Origin: Cellulomonas sp. SLBN-39 | GTDB taxonomy: Bacteria > Actinomycetota > Actinomycetes > Actinomycetales > Cellulomonadaceae | Reading direction: 5' to 3' | Length of the DNA stretch: 64,000 nt | NCBI RefSeq assembly: GCF_006715865.1 | Contig: NZ_VFOA01000001.1 | Coordinates: 1,674,001-1,738,000 of the forward strand | In this document: positions 53,256-62,166 of the stretch, in pieces | Layout of the letters: each line of letters opens with the position of its first letter | Numbering within the stretch: position 1 is the stretch's first letter | Notes under the pieces: model-generated | Told to the model about the DNA's origin: nothing | What the model saw: the letters and a program-made list of their open reading frames with translations, nothing else | Database searches by the model: none | Program-made: the position numbers and the translations under genes

Positions 53256-54698
53256 GTGCACGAGCTGCTGTCCGCCGCGTCCGCCGACGCCTACGCCGAG
53301 GCCCTGCGGGGCACCGTCGACCGGGTCGCCTCGCGGTTCCGCACCACCACCCAGCCGTTCTCCGGCGCGAGCCGCGACGAGCTCCAGGCCCTCGTCGACG
53401 TCGTCGACCTCGACGGCCCCGGCCAGGGCACCAACGCCGCGCTGCGCGAGATCGACGAGCTCTTCGCCCGGCACGCCGTGTACTTCCACGACCCCGGCTA
53501 CGCCGCGCACCTCAACTGCCCGGTCGCCGTGCCCGCCGTCGCCGCCGAGGCCGTGATCGCCGCCGTCAACGCCAGCGTCGACACCTACGACCAGTCCACG
53601 GTCGGCACCCTCATGGAGCGCCGGCTGGTCGCCTGGACCGCCGGCCGCCTCGGGTTCGTCGACGGCGGCGGAGTCTTCACCTCCGGCGGCACCCAGTCCA
53701 ACCTGCAGGCCCTGCTCGTCGCCCGCGAGCGCGCCCTCGCGCACGCCCCCGGCGCCCACCCCGACGACCTCGTCGTCCTCGCCACGGCGTCGGGCCACTT
53801 CTCCGTGCGCAACGCCGTGCGCCTGCTCGGCCTGCCCGCCGACGGCGTCCGGCTCGTCCCCGTCGACGAGGACGGGCGCATGCGCGCCGACGCCCTCGCG
53901 ATCGCCCTGCGGCACGTCGAGCGCGACGGCCGGCTGCCGATGGCCGTCGTCGCGACCGCCGGCACCACCGACCGCGGCTGCGTCGACCCGCTCGCCGCGA
54001 TCGCCGACGTCTGCGACGCCGCCGACGTCTGGCTGCACGTCGACGCCGCCTACGGCTGCGGCCTGCTGGTCAGCCCCACGCGCCGGCACCTTCTCGACGG
54101 CGTCGAGCGCGCCCGCTCCGTCACCGTCGACTTCCACAAGGCGTTCTTCCAGCCCGTCTCGTCGTCCGCGCTCGTCGTGCGGCACGCCGCCGACCTGCGG
54201 CACGTCGCCCACCACGCCGACTACCTCAACCCCGAGGACTCCGACGAGCCCAACCAGGTCGACGTCTCCCTGCAGACCACGCGCCGCTTCGACGCCCTCA
54301 AGCTGTGGGCCACGCTGCGCGCCCTGGGCCCCGACCGCATCGGCGAGATGGTCGACGCGACCATCGACCTGACCGCCGCCGTCCACGACCTCGTCGAGCG
54401 CGACACCGAGCTGCACCTGCTCGCCCGCACCGACCTGTCGACCGTGCTGTTCCGCTACCAGCCCGACGGTGTCGACGACGAGCAGGCCGACGCCCTCGTC
54501 GCCGGGGTGCGCCGCCGGCTCTTCGACGCCGGCCGGGCGCTGGTCGCCCGGACCGTCCTCGACGGACGGCCGTGCCTCAAGCTCACGCTGCTCAACCCCG
54601 AGACGTCCGTCGCCGACGTGCGGCACGTGCTGGAGCTCGTGCGCGCCGCCGGCGCCGCCCTGCTCGCCGAGCAGCGGCTCGCGGAGGTGGCCCGGTGA
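53256..54698 (+). CDS. desA: Lysine decarboxylase-like PLP enzyme (DesA)
   Basis: The 480-residue group II PLP decarboxylase has the motifs of siderophore cadaverine-forming enzymes: FHDPGYAAHLNCPVAVPAV, HVDAAYGCGLL with the PLP-binding His/Asp, and Lys295 in VDFHKAFFQPVSSSA. It decarboxylates lysine to cadaverine (or ornithine to putrescine), the first step of desferrioxamine-type siderophores. GTG 53256 follows GAGGGGGA at 8 bases. It opens an operon of six genes with 4-base overlaps. Confidence 0.9.
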   Translation: MHELLSAASADAYAEALRGTVDRVASRFRTTTQPFSGASRDELQALVDVVDLDGPGQGTNAALREIDELFARHAVYFHDPGYAAHLNCPVAVPAVAAEAVIAAVNASVDTYDQSTVGTLMERRLVAWTAGRLGFVDGGGVFTSGGTQSNLQALLVARERALAHAPGAHPDDLVVLATASGHFSVRNAVRLLGLPADGVRLVPVDEDGRMRADALAIALRHVERDGRLPMAVVATAGTTDRGCVDPLAAIADVCDAADVWLHVDAAYGCGLLVSPTRRHLLDGVERARSVTVDFHKAFFQPVSSSALVVRHAADLRHVAHHADYLNPEDSDEPNQVDVSLQTTRRFDALKLWATLRALGPDRIGEMVDATIDLTAAVHDLVERDTELHLLARTDLSTVLFRYQPDGVDDEQADALVAGVRRRLFDAGRALVARTVLDGRPCLKLTLLNPETSVADVRHVLELVRAAGAALLAEQRLAEVAR

Positions 54699-56044
54699 GC
54701 GCCGCGGGGCACGTGCACGACGTCGTCGGCGTCGGCATCGGACCGTTCAACCTCGGCCTCGCCGCGCTCGCGGACCCCCTGGACCTCGACACGGTCTTCC
54801 TCGACCGGGCCGAGGAGTTCCGCTGGCACCCGGGCATGATGCTCGACGGCGCGACCATCCAGGTGCCGTTCCTCGCCGACCTGGTGACGATGGCCGACCC
54901 GACCAGCCGGTACTCGTTCCTCGCGTGGCTCAAGGCCACCGGTCGGCTGTACGCGTTCTACATCCGCGAGAGCTTCTACCCGCTGCGCGCCGAGTACGAC
55001 GCGTACTGCCGGTGGGTCGCCGACCAGCTCGGCTCGCTGCGGTGGGGCCGCACGGTCACGTCCGTCGAGGTCGACCCGGACGACGAGGACCTGTACGTCG
55101 TGCACGCGCGCACCGCCGACGGGGTCGAGCGGTACCGGACGCGGCACGTCGTGCTCGGCGTGGGGACCCAGCCCGTGGTCCCCGAGGCGCTGCGCGGGCT
55201 CGACGGGCCCGCGATCCACACGTCGCAGTACCTCGACCGGCGCGCCGAGCTGCAGGCCGCCGGGTCGATCACCGTGGTCGGGTCGGGGCAGTCCGCGGCC
55301 GAGGTGTACCGCGACCTGCTCGACGGCGCCCGCACCCACGGCTACCGGCTGGACTGGGTGACGCGCTCGCCCCGGTTCTTCCCCATGGAGTACACCAAGC
55401 TGACGCTCGAGATGACGTCGCCGGAGTACACCGACCACTTCCACGCCCTGCCCGAGGCGCTGCGCGACCGGCTCACCCGCGAGCAGCGCGGCCTGTACAA
55501 GGGCATCAGCGGCGACCTCGTCGACGAGATCTACGACACCCTGTACCGCATGAGCGCGACCGGCCCCGTGCCGACCACCCTGCTGACGGACACCGAGGTG
55601 ACCGCCGCCGCCTGGGACGGCGAGGAGTACACGCTGCGCCTGCGCCACGGGCAGCTCGGCACCGAGCACGAGCGGCGCACGCAGGCGCTCGTGCTGGCCA
55701 CCGGGTACGCCGCGCAGGTGCCCGACGTGGTGCTCGGCATCGCGCACCGCCTCGACTGGGACGCGCGCGGGCGGCTCGACGTGGCCCGCGACTACTCCGT
55801 CGACGGCGGCCGCCGCCGGGTGTTCGTGCAGAACGGCGAGGAGCACACGCACGGCCTCACCGCCCCCGACCTGGGCTTCGGCCCGTGGCGGTCGTCGGCG
55901 ATCCTCGCCGCGGTCTGCGGGCGCGAGGTCTACCCCCGCGAGCAGCGGATCGCGTTCCAGGACTTCGGCGTCCCCACCGGCGCGCACCCCGCACCGGCCG
56001 GGACGGTCGCACCGGCCGGGGTGCCTGCGGAGGCCGGCCGGTGA
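54695..56044 (+). CDS. desB: Cadaverine/lysine N-monooxygenase (DesB)
   Basis: The 449-residue flavoprotein has the FAD-binding motif VGVGIGPFNLGLAAL (about residues 11-25), the second FWHPGMMLDGATIQVPFLADLVT region common in IucD/SidA enzymes, the NADPH motif ITVVGSGQSAAEVYRDLL and the ATGYA motif near residue 350. It N-hydroxylates cadaverine, the second step of hydroxamate siderophore synthesis. GTG 54695 overlaps the desA stop. Cytoplasmic. Confidence 0.92.
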   Translation: MSAAGHVHDVVGVGIGPFNLGLAALADPLDLDTVFLDRAEEFRWHPGMMLDGATIQVPFLADLVTMADPTSRYSFLAWLKATGRLYAFYIRESFYPLRAEYDAYCRWVADQLGSLRWGRTVTSVEVDPDDEDLYVVHARTADGVERYRTRHVVLGVGTQPVVPEALRGLDGPAIHTSQYLDRRAELQAAGSITVVGSGQSAAEVYRDLLDGARTHGYRLDWVTRSPRFFPMEYTKLTLEMTSPEYTDHFHALPEALRDRLTREQRGLYKGISGDLVDEIYDTLYRMSATGPVPTTLLTDTEVTAAAWDGEEYTLRLRHGQLGTEHERRTQALVLATGYAAQVPDVVLGIAHRLDWDARGRLDVARDYSVDGGRRRVFVQNGEEHTHGLTAPDLGFGPWRSSAILAAVCGREVYPREQRIAFQDFGVPTGAHPAPAGTVAPAGVPAEAGR

Positions 56045-56946
56045 CCGGTCGCCACGTGCGCCTGGGCGCCCCGACCACCGGCACGGACGACCCGGCCGCC
56101 CCCGGGGACGCGGCGCGTCCGGCGGACGGGCCGCGCGTCCCGACCCCGGCGGGCGACCCCGCGCCGCGTCCCGTCACCGGGCCCGGCGTGCCCGTGCTGC
56201 GGCCCGTGCGCCGCAGCGCCGAGACGACGATGCTGCCCACCGCGACCGCCCCCGCCGAGGCGTGGCGCCGCATCGGCCCGATCCGCCTGGACCGGGTGGT
56301 GCCGCACCGCGACGCGCTGCTGCTGCACTCCTGGCTGACGCACCCGGCGTCGCGGTTCTGGCAGATGGACCACCTCGGGCTGCCGGAGATCCTCGCCTAC
56401 GAGCTCGCGCTCGCCGCCTCCCCGCACGAGCACGCGTGGCTCGGGCGGGTCGCGGGGCGGCCGACGTTCATGGTCGAGACGTACGACCCCGCGCGGGTGC
56501 TGCTCGACGAGGTGTTCGACGCCCGCCCGGGCGACGTGGGCATGCACCTGCTCGTGGCCCCGCCCGAGGCCGCGCCGCTGCACGGCCTCACCGACGCCGT
56601 CATGGCCGCGACCCTGCGGTTCTGCTTCTCCACCCTGCACGCCGACCGCGTCGTCGTCGAGCCCGACGTGCACAACGCCCCGATCGCCGCGAAGAACGCC
56701 GCCGGCGGGTTCCGCGTCGTGCAGGAGGTGCAGCTCGGCACCAAGCGGGCCGCGCTGTCGGTGTGCACGCGCGAGGACTTCGCGCGCTCCCGCCTCGGGC
56801 AGCCGCCCCTGCCGCCCGCCGCCGCGAGCGTCGGCGCCGTCGGCCCCCGCCGTCGCGCCCGGGCCCGCCGCCGGGCCGCCGAGCCGCCCGCCGCCCCGCC
56901 GGGCCTGCCGCTCGCCCCGCCCCGAACCACCGAGGACCCGTCATGA
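56041..56946 (+). CDS. desC: Siderophore acyltransferase (DesC-like GNAT)
   Basis: The 301-residue protein has a Pro-rich N-terminal extension of about 75 residues and then a GNAT domain of the IucB/DesC group (LLLHSWLTHPASRFWQMDHLGLPEILAYELALA and MHLLVAPPEAAPLHGLTDAVMAATLRFCFSTL; motif CFSTLHADRVVVEPDVHN). It acylates N-hydroxycadaverine with acetyl- or succinyl-CoA. The N-terminal and the Arg/Ala-rich C-terminal ([18 protein letters not shown]) extensions are unusual; ATG within (about 56230) could be an alternative start. GTG 56041 overlaps the desB stop. Confidence 0.88.
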   Translation: MTGRHVRLGAPTTGTDDPAAPGDAARPADGPRVPTPAGDPAPRPVTGPGVPVLRPVRRSAETTMLPTATAPAEAWRRIGPIRLDRVVPHRDALLLHSWLTHPASRFWQMDHLGLPEILAYELALAASPHEHAWLGRVAGRPTFMVETYDPARVLLDEVFDARPGDVGMHLLVAPPEAAPLHGLTDAVMAATLRFCFSTLHADRVVVEPDVHNAPIAAKNAAGGFRVVQEVQLGTKRAALSVCTREDFARSRLGQPPLPPAAASVGAVGPRRRARARRRAAEPPAAPPGLPLAPPRTTEDPS

Positions 56947-58835
56947 CCGCAGCACCCACCGTCGCCGAGCCCGCCCTGACCGGGCCGGGCCCGCGCACGA
57001 CGAGGCACCCCGCACCCCACCCGGCCGCGCACCTGACGCCCGAGGCGATGGCCGCGGCGCAGCGCCACCTCGTGGCCAAGGCGATCGCCGAGCTGACGCA
57101 CGAGCGGCTGCTGGCGCCGTCCCGCGACCGCGCCGCGTCCGCCGACGGCGCCTACGTCCTCGCGCTCGACGCCCTGGACGGCGGCACCGTGACCTACCGG
57201 TTCCGGGCCCGACGCCTCGCGCTCGAGCACTGGGCCGTGGACGAGGACAGCCTGGTGCGCGACGTCGACGGCACGCCCGCACCGCTGGACGTGCAGGAGC
57301 TCGTGCTGGAGCTGCAGCCGCTGCTGCGGATCCCCGACGACCTGCTCGCCCTGTACCTGGAGGAGCTCGCCGCCACGCTGGCGTCGGCCGCGTACAAGCA
57401 CCACCGCGGCGGGCCGAGCGTCGCCGAGCTGCTCGACGCGGACCTGGCGACCGTCGAGGCCGCGATGACCGAGGGGCACCCGGGCTTCGTCGCGAACAAC
57501 GGCCGGATCGGCCTGGGCGTCGGGGAGCACGACGCGTACGCGCCCGAGGCGGCGCGGCCCGTGCGGCTGGTGTGGCTGGCGGCGCGCCGGTCGCTGAGCC
57601 ACGTGGCCACGGGCGACGGGCTGACCGAGGACGCGCTGTACCGGCACGAGCTCGGCGACGCGACGCTCGCGGCGTTCGCCGACCGGCTGCGCGCGCTCGG
57701 CCTCGACCCCGCCGAGTACCGGTACCTGCCCGTGCACCCGTGGCAGTGGGAGCACAAGGTGGCGGTGACGTTCGCGCCCGACGTGGCGCGCCGCGACCTC
57801 GTGCTGCTCGGGGAGTCCGACGACGAGTACCGCGCGCAGCAGTCCGTGCGCACGTTCCTCAACGTGTCCCGGCCCGACCGGCACTACGTCAAGACGGCCC
57901 TCGGCGTGCAGAACATGGGGTTCCTGCGGGGGCTCTCGCCCGCGTACATGCGCGCGACGCCCGCGATCAACGACTGGGTCGCCGACCTCGTCGAGAACGA
58001 CCCCGAGCTGGTCGCGTGCGGCGTGCGGGTGCTGCGCGAGCGCGCGTCGATCGGGTACACGGGCGACGCGTACCACCGCACGGCCCGCCCCAACGCGCAC
58101 CGCAAGCTCATCGCGGCGCTGTGGCGCGAGCAGCCCCTCACGCGCGTGCCCGCCGGTCACCGTCTGGCGACGATGGCCGCGCTGCTGCACCGCGACGGCG
58201 CCGGGGACGCGTACGCCACGGCCGCTGTCCGGGCGTCGGGCCTGGCGCCCGCCGACTGGCTGCGCGCGTACCTGCGGGTCTACCTGCGGCCCCTCGTGCA
58301 CTGCCTGCGTGCCCACGACCTGGCGTTCATGCCGCACGGCGAGAACGTGATCCTCGAGCTCGCCGACCACGTGCCCGTCGGGGCGTTCCTCAAGGACATC
58401 GGCGAGGAGGTCGCCGTCCTGTCCGAGCGGCCCGTGCTGCCCGCTGCGGTCGAACGGGTCCGGCACCCCGTCGACGACGCCGAGAAGGCCCTGGCGGTCT
58501 TCACCGACGTGCTCGACGGCGTGCTGCGGCACCTCGCCGCGATCCTCGTGCTCGACGACGTCATGACCGAGGGCGAGTTCTGGGGCGTCGTCGCCGAGAC
58601 GATCGACGGGCACCTCGCCGACCACCCCGACCTGCCGTCGGGCGTGGACCTGCGGGCCGCACGGTTCGCGCACTCGTGCCTCAACCGGCTGCAGCTGCGC
58701 AACACGCTCCAGATGGTCGACCTCGCCGACCAGTCCTCGTCGCTGATCTACGCCGGCACGCTGGCCAACCCGGTCGCGCGCGGCGCGGTCGCCGGGCAGG
58801 AGCCGGACGCCGCGGGCGTGCACGAGACGTCCTGA
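56943..58835 (+). CDS. desD: IucA/IucC-family siderophore synthetase (DesD)
   Basis: The 630-residue NIS synthetase has the IucA/IucC domain (about 150-470) with HPGFVANNGRIGLG and the ATP-binding HPWQWEHKV, SVRTFLNVSRPDRHYVKTALG and GEN-containing FMPHGENVILEL motifs, followed by the FhuF-like C-terminal part. It joins N-hydroxy-N-succinylcadaverine units with ATP into a desferrioxamine-type chain or ring. ATG 56943 overlaps the desC stop. It is the final assembly enzyme of the operon; the presence of desA-D in order is a strong signature. Confidence 0.94.
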   Translation: MTAAPTVAEPALTGPGPRTTRHPAPHPAAHLTPEAMAAAQRHLVAKAIAELTHERLLAPSRDRAASADGAYVLALDALDGGTVTYRFRARRLALEHWAVDEDSLVRDVDGTPAPLDVQELVLELQPLLRIPDDLLALYLEELAATLASAAYKHHRGGPSVAELLDADLATVEAAMTEGHPGFVANNGRIGLGVGEHDAYAPEAARPVRLVWLAARRSLSHVATGDGLTEDALYRHELGDATLAAFADRLRALGLDPAEYRYLPVHPWQWEHKVAVTFAPDVARRDLVLLGESDDEYRAQQSVRTFLNVSRPDRHYVKTALGVQNMGFLRGLSPAYMRATPAINDWVADLVENDPELVACGVRVLRERASIGYTGDAYHRTARPNAHRKLIAALWREQPLTRVPAGHRLATMAALLHRDGAGDAYATAAVRASGLAPADWLRAYLRVYLRPLVHCLRAHDLAFMPHGENVILELADHVPVGAFLKDIGEEVAVLSERPVLPAAVERVRHPVDDAEKALAVFTDVLDGVLRHLAAILVLDDVMTEGEFWGVVAETIDGHLADHPDLPSGVDLRAARFAHSCLNRLQLRNTLQMVDLADQSSSLIYAGTLANPVARGAVAGQEPDAAGVHETS

Positions 58836-58836
58836 C

Positions 58837-61191
58837 GTGAGGTTCGAGGTCTTCCGGGACGCCCAGGGCGTCCCGCACGTGCGCGCGTCCGACGAGCGTG
58901 CGCTGGCGTACGGGCAGGGCTGGGTCACCGCGCGCGACCGGGCGTGGCAGGTGCAGACCGACCTGTGGCGCGCCGAGGGGCGGATGGCCGAGCACATCGG
59001 CCCCGCGGGCGTGGCGTGGGACGTGCTCGCGCGCCGCGCCCGGTTCGGCTCCACGGCGCGGCGCGCGTACGCCGCCCTCGGCGAGGACGACCGCGCCTGG
59101 GTCGACGCGTACGTCGACGGGGTCAACGCCGGCCTCGCGGACGCCGGGCCCGGTGGCGGTCGCGCGGTGGCCGAGGTCGTCGAGCTCGACCGGGTGCTGG
59201 GCGGCACCACCGGCTGGGACCCGTGGCCGGCGTGGGCGCCGCTCGCCGTGTTCCTCGTCAACCACGCGCTGTTCTCGTCCGCGCCGCGCGTGCTCTGGCA
59301 CGACCACCTGGTGCGCGCCGCCCGCGCGTCCGGGCACCCCGGCCTGGCCGGCACGGACCCGCTGGACCTCGTGCGGCTCTTCGAGCCCGCGGCCGACGAC
59401 CCGGGCAGCGGCTCCAACGCGTGGGCCCTGCACGGGTCCCGCACCGCGTCCGGGCGCCCCCTGCTGGCCGGCGACCCGCACCGCGTGCTCGAGCTGCCGG
59501 GCGTGTACCAGCAGGTACGCCTCGCGTGCGACGCGTACGACGTGCTGGGCCTCGCGTTCCCCGGCGTGCCGGGCGTGCCGCACTTCGCGCACACCGGCAC
59601 GGCCGCGTGGGGCATCACCAACGCGGTCGCGCACTCCGGCGAGGTGGTCCGCGAGCTGCTGCGCCGCACCGGTGGGCGGCGCGACGGCCGGTGGGAGGCC
59701 CGCGGGCCCGGCGGCTGGGAGCCGTGCGACGCGACGACGGAGCAGGTGCTGGTCCGCGGCGGCGCACCCGTCGACGTCGAGGTGCTGGAGACGGCCCGCG
59801 GTGTCGTCGTCGTGCGCGGCCTGGACCCCCACGACCCGGCGTGGGCGGGTGCGCACGCACCGGGGCCGAGCGCGGCGACGACCGCGCAGGGCGACGGGTC
59901 GCAGGACCGCTCACCCGCCGACCCTGCCCCCGCGGACGACCGGCCCGAGGGTGAGCAGGAGACCGTGCCGCTCGTCGCCGTGCACCTCGAGGCCGGGTAC
60001 GCGCTGCGCCTGCAGGCCCGCGTCGACGACGACCTCGGGTTCGGCTGCCTGCGGCCCCTGCTGCGCGCCCGCACCGCGCACGACGTGGCCGCGGCGCTGA
60101 CCGGCTGGGTCGACCCGGTGAACCGGGTGCTGGCCGCCGACGCCGACGGCACCGTGCTGGCGTTCGACGCCGGCCGGGCCGCCGACCGCCCGCCCGAGCA
60201 GCGCCTCCTGCCGCTCGACGCCTGGGACCCGGCGCACGCACCCCGCCCCTGGCGTCCCCTGGCCCCGCCGACCGCCGTGACCGACCAGGCCGCCGACGCC
60301 AACGAGCGCCCCGCCGACCCGGCCCGCGACCACGGCAGCGTCTACGCGCCCCACCGCAGCGACCGCGTCCGCGCGCTGCTCGCGGAGCGCCGCGACCGCC
60401 CCCTCGGGCCGCCGGACATGGCGGAGATCCACGCCGACACGCACCTGGCCGGTGCGGAGCCCCTGCTGGCGCTCGTCGCGGACGCCGGCGCGCCCGGCTC
60501 CGCGGCCCTGAGCGCCGCCGCCGCCGCCGACGTGCGCACCCGCCTGCTGGCCTGGGACCGGCACATGGACGCCGGCTCGGTCGGTGCCGGGCTGTTCGCC
60601 GCGCTGCGGTCCGCGCTCGTCGTGCGCCTGTGCGCCGAGCCCGGCCTGGCGCCGCTCGTCGCACCGCACGGCCTCGGCGAGGCCTGGGACGCGTGGTTCG
60701 GCCTGCGCGGCCGCGTCGCCGCGGTCCTCCCCGGACTGCTGGCCCGCCCCGACCTCGTGGGCGACGGCCCCGCGCACGTGCGTGCCGCGCTCGAGCAGGT
60801 CGCCGGCGCGCACGAGGGCACCTGGGGCGACCGGCACACCGTGCGCCCCACCCACGTGCTCGCCGAGGTGCCCGGTGCCGCCGTCCCCGTCGTCTCGCCC
60901 GTGCCGCTCGGCGGCGACCAGGACACCGTCCGCTGCACCGGCACCGTGCCGGGCGTCACCGACCGGGCGTTCCGCGGCTCGGTGGCCCGCTGGGTGTGGG
61001 ACCTCGCCGACCGCGACGCCAGCCGCTGGGGCGTGCCGTTCGGCACCGCCGGCGACCCGGCCTCGGAGCACTTCGCCGACCAGCACCCCGGCTGGGCCGC
61101 GGCGCAGACGGTGCAGGTCGTCACCGCGTGGGACGCCCTCACGCGCGAGCACGCCTCCGACCACCCGGACGACGCGGGGGACCGCCCGTGA
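58837..61191 (+). CDS. Penicillin acylase-family Ntn hydrolase in the des operon (DesG-like)
   Basis: The 784-residue protein belongs to the penicillin G acylase/AHL acylase family: an alpha chain part, a spacer, the nucleophile site GSGSNAWALHGS with Ser193 as the predicted catalytic N-terminal residue after self-cleavage, and a beta chain with HTGTAAWGITNAV and VYAPHRSDRVRALL. There is no signal peptide, which differs from the periplasmic PvdQ type, so it acts in the cytosol. It starts one base after the desD stop. Extended des clusters of Streptomyces are reported to carry a penicillin amidase (DesG) used for acyl exchange; that is the best guess here. Confidence 0.85.
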   Translation: MRFEVFRDAQGVPHVRASDERALAYGQGWVTARDRAWQVQTDLWRAEGRMAEHIGPAGVAWDVLARRARFGSTARRAYAALGEDDRAWVDAYVDGVNAGLADAGPGGGRAVAEVVELDRVLGGTTGWDPWPAWAPLAVFLVNHALFSSAPRVLWHDHLVRAARASGHPGLAGTDPLDLVRLFEPAADDPGSGSNAWALHGSRTASGRPLLAGDPHRVLELPGVYQQVRLACDAYDVLGLAFPGVPGVPHFAHTGTAAWGITNAVAHSGEVVRELLRRTGGRRDGRWEARGPGGWEPCDATTEQVLVRGGAPVDVEVLETARGVVVVRGLDPHDPAWAGAHAPGPSAATTAQGDGSQDRSPADPAPADDRPEGEQETVPLVAVHLEAGYALRLQARVDDDLGFGCLRPLLRARTAHDVAAALTGWVDPVNRVLAADADGTVLAFDAGRAADRPPEQRLLPLDAWDPAHAPRPWRPLAPPTAVTDQAADANERPADPARDHGSVYAPHRSDRVRALLAERRDRPLGPPDMAEIHADTHLAGAEPLLALVADAGAPGSAALSAAAAADVRTRLLAWDRHMDAGSVGAGLFAALRSALVVRLCAEPGLAPLVAPHGLGEAWDAWFGLRGRVAAVLPGLLARPDLVGDGPAHVRAALEQVAGAHEGTWGDRHTVRPTHVLAEVPGAAVPVVSPVPLGGDQDTVRCTGTVPGVTDRAFRGSVARWVWDLADRDASRWGVPFGTAGDPASEHFADQHPGWAAAQTVQVVTAWDALTREHASDHPDDAGDRP

Positions 61192-61781
61192 CCGCGACCG
61201 TCCCCGACCGCGTCACGGCCCACCTGGCCGCCCTCGGCCGCGGCGGGACGGTCGACGAGCGCGACCTGCCCGGGCTCGGCACCCTCACCACGACGGTGCT
61301 CGACCCGGACACCGAGCTCGACGTGCTGCACGCGTGGGTCACGGCCCGCGGCACCCAGTTCTGGGGCCTCGCGGAGCTCACCCGCGAGGAGCTGCGCGAC
61401 ACCTACGCCTACGTCGACGACCTCGACCACCACCATGCGCTGCTCGTCCGCCTCGACGGCGTGCCGGTGGCGCTCCTGCAGGTCTACGAGCCCGCGCTCG
61501 ACCCCGTCGGCGAGGTGTACGACGTGCAGCCCGGCGACCTCGGCCTGCACGTCCTGCTCGGCGGCCGCCCGCCGCACGTGCGCGGCACCGGGTGGACCAC
61601 ACGCCTGTTCACCGCGCTCGCGGACGTGCTCCTCGACCAGCCGGGCGTCCGCCGCCTGGTGGGCGAGCCCGACACTCGCAACACGCCCATGCTGCGCCGC
61701 GCGCTCCTGCTCGGCGCCGAGCTTGGCCCTGAGGTCGACCTGCCCACCAAGCGCGCCCGCCTGTTCTTCGTCACCCGCTGA
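61188..61781 (+). CDS. Second GNAT acyltransferase of the des operon (DesH-like)
   Basis: The 197-residue protein has the GNAT fold of the siderophore AlcB/IucB type (VTARGTQFWGLAELTREELRDTYAYVD, LVRLDGVPVALLQVYEPALDPVG, then GDLGLHVLLGGR and VRRLVGEPDTRNTPMLRRALLLGAE). It lacks the extensions of desC. GTG 61188 overlaps the previous stop. It likely acylates a hydroxylamine siderophore precursor with a different acyl-CoA than DesC, which would make acyl-variant siderophores. Confidence 0.87.
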   Translation: MTATVPDRVTAHLAALGRGGTVDERDLPGLGTLTTTVLDPDTELDVLHAWVTARGTQFWGLAELTREELRDTYAYVDDLDHHHALLVRLDGVPVALLQVYEPALDPVGEVYDVQPGDLGLHVLLGGRPPHVRGTGWTTRLFTALADVLLDQPGVRRLVGEPDTRNTPMLRRALLLGAELGPEVDLPTKRARLFFVTR

Positions 61782-62166
61782 CCGCGCGCTACCGGGTCGA
61801 CGAAGGCGGCTAGTTGCTAGGACACCCATTAAACCGGACCCACCCGCCGCGACGCGGCCGGGTAGCCTCCGACTATGCCCGACGAGGTCTCCCAGCTCGC
61901 ACTGCCGCCGAGCTTGCAGAAGGCAGACTCCGGGCGTCCATGCCGCACAAGCGAAAATCGCACTATAGGTCTCGCGCATGGCGAGCCGGATAGGCACTAC
62001 CGCCAGCGACCGCGGCACCCCCGCGCTGAAGCCGCGCCTGCTCACGCACACGGTGGCCAGCACCTGGAACTCACCCGTGCGGCCACTGCCACCAGTTGCC
62101 GTACTCCATCGAGCTGAACACCGGGAACCACGGCCAAGCGGATCGCCGACGAGAGAGGATCAGTTT
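61782..62166. other. 385-base transition into lower-GC DNA, with a short open frame
   Basis: After the des operon the GC content falls. An 80-codon frame (61875-62117, MPDEVSQLALPPSLQKADSG at the start) begins with GC-rich codons behind a GGTAGCCTCCGACT leader but turns into Arg/His/Ala-rich noise. It may be the broken 5' end of a native gene. I see no tRNA, integrase or perfect direct repeat here. Confidence 0.4.

Noticed and set aside
56397..60302. Long minus-strand open frame across desC-desD and the acylase
   Set aside because: It is antisense to well-supported enzymes and Arg/Ser/Pro-rich; high GC makes long stop-free antisense frames common.
61875..62117. 80-codon frame with a good leader
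   Set aside because: Only the first 17 residues look like protein; listed as part of the transition stretch and not as a gene.
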